Shown: in pieces, positions 1-7,347 of the stretch
Position numbering within the stretch: the first letter of the stretch is position 1
Layout of the letters: the number at the start of each line of letters is the position of its first letter
Origin: Paenibacillus terricola
GTDB taxonomy: Bacteria > Bacillota > Bacilli > Paenibacillales > Paenibacillaceae
Assembly: GCF_014779765.1 (NCBI RefSeq)
Contig: NZ_JACXZA010000002.1
Coordinates: 744,001 to 808,000 of the forward strand
Length of the DNA: 64,000 nucleotides
Direction of reading: 5' to 3'
The notes under the pieces: generated by a model
Told to the model about the DNA's origin: nothing
Database searches by the model: none
Seen by the model: the letters and a program-made list of their open reading frames with translations, nothing else
Made by a program: the position numbers and the translations under genes

Positions 1-455
1 GCCTCGAAGCGGGTAATTTCCGGAGCACGTTCTTCGATATACTGTTTCGCTTGGCTAAGGATATCATTGGTGTTCACATAGACACGGACATAAGGCTTCG
101 CTCCGAGCGTTGTCTGTAGATAGCAATAATGACAATGCCCCATGCACCCTGTAGCGATAGGGATCGCATACTCTGCCGAAGGCTTGGATTGGTCGAACTT
201 AAGCGTCTTGCGAATGCCTACGACTAATGTTCTTTTGGCAATTTTGTATTTTTCCAGATCAGTCTCGCCCGGTAAATTGGTTATACGATTATGAGAGCTT
301 GTTATTCGAATCGGGAGCCCTTGCTGCTCGGCCCAATCGTGTATTCGCTGGCCTTTCGGGTAATCAAGCGCATCGGGTTCAAAATAAACGAGCTCTGGAA
401 CGAATATTTTCGTTTCACGTGCTGGCGGTGCCATTAACCCCGATGAACTGGACAA
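1..455 (-). CDS. splB: Spore photoproduct lyase, N-terminal part (runs off the window)
   Basis: Radical-SAM enzyme that reverses the spore photoproduct (5-thyminyl-5,6-dihydrothymine) during germination. The visible part reads about 150 residues and contains the diagnostic cluster motif CMGHCHYC (C-x3-C-x2-C), preceded by the family string GIRKTLKFDQSKPSAEYAIP and followed by YLQTTLGAKPYVRVYVNT and ERAPEITRFE, all matching the known SplB sequence by memory. The C-terminal half lies beyond base 1. I choose the TTG at 455-453 because a GAGGAGGGG ribosome binding site lies about 8 bases upstream; an in-frame ATG at 434 is the alternative. The gene supports a spore-forming host. Confidence 0.93.
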   Translation of the reverse strand, partial: MSSSSGLMAPPARETKIFVPELVYFEPDALDYPKGQRIHDWAEQQGLPIRITSSHNRITNLPGETDLEKYKIAKRTLVVGIRKTLKFDQSKPSAEYAIPIATGCMGHCHYCYLQTTLGAKPYVRVYVNTNDILSQAKQYIEERAPEITRFE

Positions 456-540
456 AGTTGAATCCCCTCCTCAGCTCACTTCTTATTTATCTTTAGGATG
501 GACGGAATCATCATTTTCATACCATGAATCAAATGACTGA

Positions 541-1461
541 ATGGCAGCAAGCCTCCTGGAACAATATATGGTGAATACCGATCCCTCCGAGTATATCTAT
601 TGGGAAGTGATGTTTATGCCTAACAGTGCCTATTGGTTTCTGGGATTGAGCGTTAGCAGCATTCTGCTGCTAACGTATACGTTATTCCATGCAAAGAGTA
701 CCGTACGTGCTATCTTCTTATTCCTGATCATGACCCAAATCGCATATATGATTGAAACGATCATTTATATTTTTGGCAGCAGCTATACTTACCTTCCGGG
801 TTTGTTAAAGAACAATGCGTATTATGACAGCAATATGGGGGCGCTGACTTCAAATTTGCTCGTTATCCCTACAGCTGCGATTATCATTGCGGTATTTGAA
901 TGGCGATGGAAAGCAATTGCCGCACTGATCGTCTTCATTGGAGTTATAGAATGGGTATTCGTGTTGCTAGAGATCTACAAGTTGAACTGGTGGCGAATCG
1001 AGTATACAGCGGGTGGATTAGTATTCTACTTCTCTGTAGCAAAGCTGCTGTATTCCCGCCTTCTGCGTCCAGTTAACGGAATGTTCCATTCCCTTCTCCT
1101 GTTCCTTTGTATAGCTCCTATTATGGGAACGTTGCATATCTTGCCTATTATGTTGTTCATGAATCGAAGTTACGATCCGAGCTGGTTCAACGATCCTGCA
1201 CATGATACGACTGCTTGTGCTTCCTTATACTATATAGTCAGTTCATGCATGATTGTAGCGATCATGAAATTGCAACAAGGGCATGTGTGGTTAAAATATT
1301 GCGGAATCGCGGTGTTTATTCTCGTTCTTACGCTAGAACTAGTGCAAACCGAGATGCTCACCATCCATAAATGGTGGGATCCCTGGTTCTATTGCTTGTT
1401 CCCAGCAACGGTTTATTTGCTCCTGAGGCCCATAAGTACTCGCTTGGCTAGAGGGGCGTGA
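541..1461 (+). CDS. Polytopic membrane protein of unknown function
   Basis: A 306-residue very hydrophobic protein with about eight to nine predicted membrane segments separated by short loops; the C-terminus ends in a basic stretch (RPISTRLARGA), suggesting a cytoplasmic tail. I do not recognise a catalytic motif; size and topology recall the uncharacterised Bacillales multi-pass proteins of the CBO0543 type, but this is only an impression. It is divergent from splB and convergent with the lipoprotein gene after it. No clear ribosome binding site precedes the ATG at 541; ATG codons at 568 and 610 are possible alternative starts. Confidence 0.6.
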   Translation: MAASLLEQYMVNTDPSEYIYWEVMFMPNSAYWFLGLSVSSILLLTYTLFHAKSTVRAIFLFLIMTQIAYMIETIIYIFGSSYTYLPGLLKNNAYYDSNMGALTSNLLVIPTAAIIIAVFEWRWKAIAALIVFIGVIEWVFVLLEIYKLNWWRIEYTAGGLVFYFSVAKLLYSRLLRPVNGMFHSLLLFLCIAPIMGTLHILPIMLFMNRSYDPSWFNDPAHDTTACASLYYIVSSCMIVAIMKLQQGHVWLKYCGIAVFILVLTLELVQTEMLTIHKWWDPWFYCLFPATVYLLLRPISTRLARGA

Positions 1462-1520
1462 CCTATGTTCCGAATAGCTGGTGACACAACTTGTCGTATG
1501 CGTTAACTGTAACGAACTGT

Positions 1521-2225
1521 CTACCAATCACGGAACAGCTCTTCGATTGCTTCGCGATGTTCGATGAATCGACCGAATAATACGTTGTAATCATATGTGG
1601 AGCCCTCGAGCAGCGAATATCCGGTAAAACCATTATTGCCTGCTACGAATAGCAGCGGCACCTTCTTGTCCTTAACAAGGAGAAGAATTTCCTTCGTATC
1701 GACGGACTCTTTGCCCGTTGTTGTGTTGATAGTGAGTGAGATCGGTTCCTGCAGCGTTAGATAAAGAAAGGGATCCTTTACTTGATTAATATCTTTATAA
1801 GGATCCATCGACTTCGTATAGGTGGATGCCTCGTCATTCGGCATAAGCGCGTATATGTAATTAATCAAGTGATTGGCCAGAATAAACGCATTCATGAGAG
1901 GAACGCTAGCTTCTCCTCCATCCTTCATGTGCGAAATGGCTCCTAAGAGCGACAACTTCATTGCCAGTTGATCGACAGAATTTGAATTGATCATCGAGTT
2001 ACTAATCTTGTCTGACAAGGACTCTTTCTCCTGCTTCAACTGCTCCATCTGCATCGACATTTGATTTAGCTGCATCTCGGCTTCTACAACCTTGTTATTT
2101 AATTCAGTATTTATAGTCTGTATATCTGATGACGACTCCGATGAAGGGCTCTGACATGCGGATAATACTAGCAAACAAGTTGATAAAGCGATAATCCATA
2201 TTGTACGCAAAATAAACGACCTCAC
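1521..2225 (-). CDS. Putative lipoprotein with coiled-coil segment
   Basis: A 234-residue protein starting at a GTG. The N-terminus is a type II signal peptide with lipobox LSAC (Cys at about residue 24), so it is probably anchored on the outer face of the membrane. Residues about 35-75 form a Gln/Glu/Lys/Met-rich heptad-like region (VVEAEMQLNQMSMQMEQLKQ) that should be a coiled coil. The rest is not recognised as a known domain. The gene is convergent with the membrane protein at 541-1461. No function is proposed; the start is uncertain because no strong ribosome binding site is seen. Confidence 0.6.
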   Translation of the reverse strand: MRSFILRTIWIIALSTCLLVLSACQSPSSESSSDIQTINTELNNKVVEAEMQLNQMSMQMEQLKQEKESLSDKISNSMINSNSVDQLAMKLSLLGAISHMKDGGEASVPLMNAFILANHLINYIYALMPNDEASTYTKSMDPYKDINQVKDPFLYLTLQEPISLTINTTTGKESVDTKEILLLVKDKKVPLLFVAGNNGFTGYSLLEGSTYDYNVLFGRFIEHREAIEELFRDW

Positions 2226-2296
2226 TTTCGATTATGACTTTCCAATATATCCATTTTTTACATAGACGTAAAAGATCTTGATAAGTTTCACTCACA

Positions 2297-2326
2297 GAAA
2301 AAAAAGCCTCGACTCCTATTGAGGAA
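2297..2326 (-). terminator. Probable intrinsic terminator after the ABC/creatininase pair
   Basis: On the minus strand a short imperfect stem (CCTC...GAGG with alternative pairing) is followed by a run of eight T. It lies just downstream of the creatininase-like ORF. Confidence 0.5.
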
Positions 2327-2395
2327 TCAAGACGGATGAAGCTTACATCTTGCTGCACATGGTTAGTAATCTGCGGAATATATGATCAATAGCCG

Positions 2396-2962
2396 TCATT
2401 TACTCAGCACTTTACGGCGATAGCCTTCCTCAAGAAAGCCCTTGAGACCTTCCGCTCTTCTCTGAATAAATGTGTTCCGGAAGATCTTGCCCTTATCTGC
2501 TAGTTCGGATTGTGAGTGTAGCCCATCCTCATATTGGCCCCAGCAGCCGTCCACGGTCAGCTTATCCCAGCCGACATAGTCTGCATAGAGGCGATTCTCG
2601 GTTGGGACATCAGATCCCATCGAGTGAAGCTTCACCCATTTAGGACAAAGCCACATAGCCGTACACACCGACAACAAGCCGCCATGGATCTCGTTCAAGC
2701 CAGTCAAGCCCGCTGCAGAAACTGCTTCTTCCCATGCAGCGTGGTTGTTATGATTAGCAGTTATGACGATAATGTTGGGATATTTGAAATTGATATGTTT
2801 GATGAATGCGCCTTCCCAATAAGATCCGCCATGTCCTGTGCAGACGAGAAACTTCTTAAACCCTTGTTTGGTTAAGCAGATGATCTCCTCTAACATCGCA
2901 GTTAAGACATTAGGGCTTACGGTGATCGTCCCTATGAAATTGGCATGCTCCACTCCTCTCAT
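2396..2962 (-). CDS. Creatininase-family protein lacking the N-terminal third
   Basis: A 188-residue ORF matching the middle and end of the creatinine amidohydrolase/MftE family: FIGTITVSP corresponds to the family's FPGTITLSP and CTGHGGSYWEG to the NGHGGN motif. The family is usually 230-270 residues; the first about 85 residues, which carry the metal ligands of the GSxEqHGPHLP segment, are absent, and the downstream HAGxxETS element reads HGGLLSVCT, so a Glu ligand also seems lost. The ATG at 2962 overlaps the stop of the upstream ABC gene (TAATG), suggesting translational coupling. It is either a pseudoenzyme with a retained role or a decaying fragment. No frameshifted N-terminus was found upstream because that DNA encodes the ABC protein. 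Confidence 0.65.
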   Translation of the reverse strand: MRGVEHANFIGTITVSPNVLTAMLEEIICLTKQGFKKFLVCTGHGGSYWEGAFIKHINFKYPNIIVITANHNNHAAWEEAVSAAGLTGLNEIHGGLLSVCTAMWLCPKWVKLHSMGSDVPTENRLYADYVGWDKLTVDGCWGQYEDGLHSQSELADKGKIFRNTFIQRRAEGLKGFLEEGYRRKVLSK

Positions 2963-4728
2963 TAACCCACAAACTCGGTTATCTGCTGCTTCTCCCAATA
3001 ATCCATGAATCGTCCGCCGCTGCGGATCAGTGCTGTTGGACTTCCCGTTTCTCTGACTTGTCCTTTCTCTAGGAAAACGACAACGTCAACGTTGCGAATG
3101 GTTGATAGCCGGTGCGCAATGATGATCTTCGTACTATCGCCTGACCAGTCGGCTAGTTGCTGCTGGAACAACGATTCGGTTTCAACATCGAGCGCTGACG
3201 TCGGTTCGTCGAGGACAAGGATCGATGATTGGCGTAAAATTGCTCGTGCAATCGCGATACGCTGCTTCTGCCCTTGCGATAACTTGATTCCTCGCTCACC
3301 AACTCTTGTATCGAACTTATCGGGCAACGCTTCGATAAAATCAATGGATTGAGATAACTCAGCCGCTATATGAATCTCCTTAGCGCCGGCATCTTGATGA
3401 CCGACAGCGATATTGTCACGAATGGTGCCATCGAACAAATAGATATCTTGCGTCACTGCCGCTAGACACTGGCGAAGTGACTCTAACGTATAGTCCTCGA
3501 TTGGTATGCCGTTGATGCGGATGGTACCTTCTTGCGGCTTATACACGCGATAAAGCAATTTAATGATCGTGCTCTTGCCCCCTCCGCTTGGACCGACCAA
3601 CGCCATCGATTGACCGGGAGCGATTCGGAAACTGACATTGGTAAGAACGGGCAGGCTATCTGGGTAAGCGAATGAGACTTTGTCGAACTCAATGGATGGC
3701 GACATTGGCTTCAGGATAAGATCTCCGCCTTTATCTTCCGGTTCCATCTCCATCGTATCGAGCAGGCTTTCTGTTCCGGCCGATACCCTTTGCAGCGAAT
3801 TGATGATCCATGTAATATCGTTGAACGGGGCGCTTACCCGATCAAGCAGTGTAATGAATGCGACAAGTGCCCCGGGTCCAATCTGACCATCGACCATCAG
3901 AACTGCCCCGATACCGATGCCGAGCAAATAGCCAAGCTTCTCTGGAATCATTCGTACGAGATCGCGAATGGCCTCCATTTTCTCAATGTCCACCCATAGC
4001 TTGATGCCGCGTTTGCACACTTCTCCGAAACGGTGAATGACGGACGTCTCGAGTTGATTCATCTTGATTTCACGCATACCCGATAGCGTCTCACCCAGAT
4101 GGAAGAACACTTCCTCGCCGTTCTCCTGCTGTTTAGCAACAAGCTTCTTATACGATTCTTTCACGACAACATTGCTTAGAAGCTGCAGCGGGCCGACAAG
4201 AATGGCGGCGATGCCGAGCAGCGGGTTAACGTTTAACAGATAGACGCCAACAGCAACGAATGAGATCGGTAGCGAAATTAACTTGAGGATATCAAAGACG
4301 ATAAAATGTTTGAACACTTCAAGCTCATTAAACAGCAAATTCTGCGATCGCGAGCTGTGACGTGATTCATGTTCGCTCAGTGACAAATCAATCAGTTTCG
4401 ATAATACGATCTGCCGCATAGTGAACACGACATTCGTATTGATGATCTGATTGCAGATACGCGCGAACGTCGTACATAGCAGTCCGAGCACTACGAAACA
4501 AACAATTGCGATAATAATTGAAGTTAACTCGTCTCTTGTTAAGCTCTGACCTCCGTCAAACAGACGCCTGCTCGTATCGGCGAGCATTAACGAAGCGCCA
4601 GTGCCGCCAAGCTGCAGCACGATTACAGCCAAATACCAGTACTTATACTTGAGACCCAAGTTAAGAAAATCTCGAAATCCTTTACGCCTGACGAGCGCTA
4701 TAACACTTCGACTCCTAACAGCGTTCAA
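2962..4728 (-). CDS. ABC exporter, fused membrane and ATPase domains
   Basis: A 588-residue half-transporter of the MsbA/LmrA type. Residues about 30-310 form the six-segment membrane domain; the ATPase domain follows with Walker A GPSGGGKST, signature LSQGQKQ, Walker [13 protein letters not shown] and the H-loop IIAHRLSTI. It would work as a homodimer exporting lipid, drug or peptide across the cytoplasmic membrane. The start is TTG at 4728 with GGGGAG 8 bases upstream. Downstream it is coupled to a truncated creatininase-like ORF. Creatininase homologues accompany peptide-modification systems such as mycofactocin (MftE), so a former RiPP context is possible, but no precursor or radical-SAM gene is seen here. 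Confidence 0.88.
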   Translation of the reverse strand: MNAVRSRSVIALVRRKGFRDFLNLGLKYKYWYLAVIVLQLGGTGASLMLADTSRRLFDGGQSLTRDELTSIIIAIVCFVVLGLLCTTFARICNQIINTNVVFTMRQIVLSKLIDLSLSEHESRHSSRSQNLLFNELEVFKHFIVFDILKLISLPISFVAVGVYLLNVNPLLGIAAILVGPLQLLSNVVVKESYKKLVAKQQENGEEVFFHLGETLSGMREIKMNQLETSVIHRFGEVCKRGIKLWVDIEKMEAIRDLVRMIPEKLGYLLGIGIGAVLMVDGQIGPGALVAFITLLDRVSAPFNDITWIINSLQRVSAGTESLLDTMEMEPEDKGGDLILKPMSPSIEFDKVSFAYPDSLPVLTNVSFRIAPGQSMALVGPSGGGKSTIIKLLYRVYKPQEGTIRINGIPIEDYTLESLRQCLAAVTQDIYLFDGTIRDNIAVGHQDAGAKEIHIAAELSQSIDFIEALPDKFDTRVGERGIKLSQGQKQRIAIARAILRQSSILVLDEPTSALDVETESLFQQQLADWSGDSTKIIIAHRLSTIRNVDVVVFLEKGQVRETGSPTALIRSGGRFMDYWEKQQITEFVG

Positions 4729-4885
4729 TGCTTCAACTCCCCGGATACCGTTGTAACTTCGATAATCGTAATGCGTACATTTTGTAACAATATGGTATTG
4801 TTATTCTTGGAAATCCTTAAATTTCCTGCAAATAATAAATATTAATGTGTAAGCAGGTGCGAATTGAATCGTAAAACCATTGCAT

Positions 4886-4910
4886 AGAAAAACCGCCTGA
4901 ATTAGGCGGC
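4886..4910 (-). terminator. Intrinsic terminator
   Basis: Minus-strand hairpin GCCGCCT-AATT-CAGGCGG followed by TTTTT, directly downstream of the lipoprotein gene ending at 4923. Confidence 0.85.
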
Positions 4911-4922
4911 TGCGGATTGATC

Positions 4923-5297
4923 CTATTTACTTGTGCTTAATAGGTCCTGGATCTCTTGGTAATCTCCTTCGCTAATGATCGAATCTGGCCCATCGATAAT
5001 GTTTAACTGAAGGGAATCTCCAGATTCATACTCGTATTGAAGAATCCATATGCCAGATCCGATGTCCTTCGTGTTTCCCAGCACATTAATCACGTCATTG
5101 TAGGTCATCTTGTTCGTGATTTGTTTCAATTGAGAAGATGTTACTTGTGTAATCTCGCTCGTTAATCCAAGTATTTCAGGCGTATTCGCATTACGATTTG
5201 CTCCATCTGGTACGTCTCGAATTTCTAATTCACCTGAACGGGAACAGCCAGACAACAGTATGACAATTACAAGTATAATCATCCAATAGTTTCTCAT
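4923..5297 (-). CDS. Small lipoprotein, BamE/SmpA-like C-terminal part
   Basis: A 124-residue lipoprotein: hydrophobic signal with lipobox LSGC (Cys at residue 18), then a variable linker, then a segment with the pattern MTYNDVINVLGNTKDIGSG...LQYEYESGDSLQLN. That pattern (short helix with a leading Met-Thr, then Gly-rich turn and aromatic strand) is typical of small BamE/SmpA-fold extracytoplasmic domains in Firmicutes, which I infer only from form. A good GAGGAGGG ribosome binding site lies just before the ATG. It is followed by its own terminator and preceded by the ORF at 5320-5700, probably co-transcribed. Confidence 0.7.
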   Translation of the reverse strand: MRNYWMIILVIVILLSGCSRSGELEIRDVPDGANRNANTPEILGLTSEITQVTSSQLKQITNKMTYNDVINVLGNTKDIGSGIWILQYEYESGDSLQLNIIDGPDSIISEGDYQEIQDLLSTSK

Positions 5298-5319
5298 GTT
5301 TCCCTCCTCGAGCCCTGAT

Positions 5320-5700
5320 CTACTCTATTCTATATGTAAACCCTGGGAAGACGCGATGTTCCTCTACCTTCGTCTCCGCTACCCGATCCCTTGCTTTCAC
5401 TAAGTATTGCAAACCTGTCTTGTATTTCTTCGTATCGGTTTCGATCACCGTTAGATCCCAATAGGTAATGGTAGTCGTATCAAGCCAAGTTTGAATGGCT
5501 ACGCGTACTTGATATTCTCTAGGCTGATCGTTTCCAAAGTGAATAACTTTAATATCATTAATTTGTGTGGAAAGCATCGTTGGTCCCATGGAGAAATGAA
5601 GTTCACTTAAGAAATCAACATCTAGATCATCCGTTACGGATCTGCGTATCAATTCAGGATCACCTTGCAAATGCGGTAAACATGATTTTGTTACGCACAA
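5320..5700 (-). CDS. Hypothetical protein, 126 residues
   Basis: Starts at TTG 5700 with AAGGAG five bases upstream. No signal peptide or membrane segment. The second half is beta-rich (REYQVRVAIQTWLDTTTITYWDLTVIETD) and recalls NTF2-like/SnoaL-like cone folds in which a charged strand ends in YRIE, but this is only a resemblance. It lies 22 bases upstream of the small lipoprotein gene and is probably co-transcribed with it. Function unknown. Confidence 0.5.
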   Translation of the reverse strand: MCVTKSCLPHLQGDPELIRRSVTDDLDVDFLSELHFSMGPTMLSTQINDIKVIHFGNDQPREYQVRVAIQTWLDTTTITYWDLTVIETDTKKYKTGLQYLVKARDRVAETKVEEHRVFPGFTYRIE

Positions 5701-5787
5701 TAAATCTCCTTTTTATCCATTTTTTTATATAGACGGGATTCGTGCAATAAGGTTGCAGAGTATACCAGCCAGATAGAAGTTGGATAA

Positions 5788-5812
5788 ACAAAAAAGCCGC
5801 ATGAATGCGGCT
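5788..5812 (-). terminator. Intrinsic terminator of coaA
   Basis: Minus-strand hairpin AGCCGCA-TTCA-TGCGGCT followed by TTTTTTG just after the coaA stop. Confidence 0.88.
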
Positions 5813-5832
5813 CTAAGGTTATGTAATCCTTA

Positions 5833-6756
5833 TCAAAATTTACGGTAAAGCACTTTCTCAACTTGATGGGTTTCCCCCTTCTTGAGAATGATATTTGCAC
5901 GGCGCCTTGTGGGTAAGATGTTTTCCTTAAGATTAACGGCATTAATCGTCTCCCATAACTCAGACGCCTTCTGGATCGCCTCTTCTTGCGACAACTCGAT
6001 ATACCGATGAAAGTGAGACATTGGATTCTGGAATGCAGTCTGTTGAAGCAGCAGAAACCGCTCAATGTACCAGCGCTTCAGATCCTGCTCTTCTGCATCA
6101 AGGAAAATGGAAAAGTCAAAAAAGTCGCTCACAAATACATGCCTCGTTTTATCGACTTGCAGGACATTAATCCCTTCGACAATCAAGATGTCGGGCTGAT
6201 GGATGATATCGACTTCATCCGGGATGATGTCATAAGTTAAATGTGAATATATTGGAGCTTCGACACTCCCAACACCTGATTTTACCTTCCTCATAAAATC
6301 GATAAGTTTCCTCGAATCATAACTCTCAGGGAATCCTTTGCGGTGCATCATCTGATTCTTCTCCAACGTCTGCTTGTCGTACAAGAACCCATCCGTCGTT
6401 ACAACTTGTACGTTAAGATGATCTTCCCCGCGAGACAACAGCGTCTGAAGAACGCGTGCAATCGTGCTTTTGCCGGCTGCGACGCTCCCCGCGAGTCCGA
6501 TTATGTATGGCTTCTTAACGGGCTCATCATTGAGAAAATCGTCCGTTATCGCCTGCAGATGTACAGAAGCCTGCATCCTCATCTTAATGAGACGGATCAA
6601 TGGGAGATAGATCTTCTCGACCTCTGGAAGCGATAATTTATCGTTCAATCCCTTTATCGTTTCGAGTTCCTCTTCTAAGAGCAGCAAGGGGGTTTTATTC
6701 CGCAGCGCTGCCCATTGTTCTCGATTGAAGTGCAAATAGTTCGAATACGGTGTCAT
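5833..6756 (-). CDS. coaA: Type I pantothenate kinase
   Basis: Phosphorylates pantothenate with ATP, the first step of coenzyme A synthesis, in the cytoplasm. At 307 residues it has the normal length. The P-loop GLAGSVAAGKST is at about residues 98-109, followed by VVTTDGFLYD and the family segment MHRKGFPESYD, and by the HQPDILIVEGINVLQ strand of this kinase family. Residues 5-15 (NREQWAALR) also fit CoaA N-termini. Start ATG 6756 with a GAGG nine bases upstream. It is transcribed alone and ends in its own terminator. Confidence 0.93.
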   Translation of the reverse strand: MTPYSNYLHFNREQWAALRNKTPLLLLEEELETIKGLNDKLSLPEVEKIYLPLIRLIKMRMQASVHLQAITDDFLNDEPVKKPYIIGLAGSVAAGKSTIARVLQTLLSRGEDHLNVQVVTTDGFLYDKQTLEKNQMMHRKGFPESYDSRKLIDFMRKVKSGVGSVEAPIYSHLTYDIIPDEVDIIHQPDILIVEGINVLQVDKTRHVFVSDFFDFSIFLDAEEQDLKRWYIERFLLLQQTAFQNPMSHFHRYIELSQEEAIQKASELWETINAVNLKENILPTRRRANIILKKGETHQVEKVLYRKF

Positions 6757-6970
6757 CCCATTAGTCCTCGACTTTCCTCACCCATATGTGAATGAACGTT
6801 TAAGGTTCTGAAGCACTGCCGCAGCAGTCGATAGCAGTATCTTTTTCTTCATTATGACAGGATATCCTCCTTCGTACGAAAGGAAGTCTGCAAACCTCGG
6901 CTCATCAGTTGACGTTAACTATTCCAATTGTTTACGCTAGGAGGAGGAAAAGTGTCTAGGAGGATTCATT

Positions 6971-7297
6971 TTGCTGAAGTCTATCGTAATATTCATTCTA
7001 GCCGGATTTGCCGAGATCGGTGGCGGCTATCTAGTTTGGTTATGGCTGCGGGAATCGAAGCCGCTCTGGTATGGAGCTGTTGGCGGTCTCATCTTGATCT
7101 TGTATGGCGTCATCCCAACGCTGCAGAACTTCCCTTCGTTCGGACGAGTCTATGCGGCTTATGGCGGCGTTTTTATAGTATTGGCAATCATTTGGGGATG
7201 GCTCGTCGATAAGAAAACACCAGACATGTACGATTGGGTCGGCGCTGCTGTCTGTATGGTCGGGGTGTCGATCATTCTGTGGGCGCCTAGAGGATAA
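6971..7297 (+). CDS. YnfA/UPF0060 family membrane protein
   Basis: A 108-residue protein with four membrane segments and the family strings [20 protein letters not shown] and [12 protein letters not shown], which are typical of YnfA. The family resembles small multidrug-resistance transporters in topology; its physiological substrate is not established. The TTG start at 6971 is supported by AGGAGG at 6958-6963. The 200 bases upstream hold no other gene that I can support. A strong hairpin follows the stop. Confidence 0.9.
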   Translation: MLKSIVIFILAGFAEIGGGYLVWLWLRESKPLWYGAVGGLILILYGVIPTLQNFPSFGRVYAAYGGVFIVLAIIWGWLVDKKTPDMYDWVGAAVCMVGVSIILWAPRG

Positions 7298-7314
7298 TCA
7301 GTATACAACAATAA

Positions 7315-7340
7315 GAAGCCGATTCCTGTGAATCGGCTTC
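7315..7340. terminator. Bidirectional hairpin between ynfA-like gene and GH95 gene
   Basis: Perfect 11-bp stem GAAGCCGATTC with loop CTGT, located between two convergent genes. T-richness is moderate on both sides, so it may serve both. Confidence 0.75.
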
Positions 7341-7347
7341 CACTATT

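Noticed and set aside
227-496. 89-codon frame on the plus strand
   Set aside because: It is antisense to splB, whose radical-SAM motif and ribosome binding site are clear.
2104-2358. 84-codon minus-strand frame between the lipoprotein and creatininase-like genes
   Set aside because: Overlaps the start of the lipoprotein gene in another frame, no ribosome binding site or domain, and covers the promoter region.
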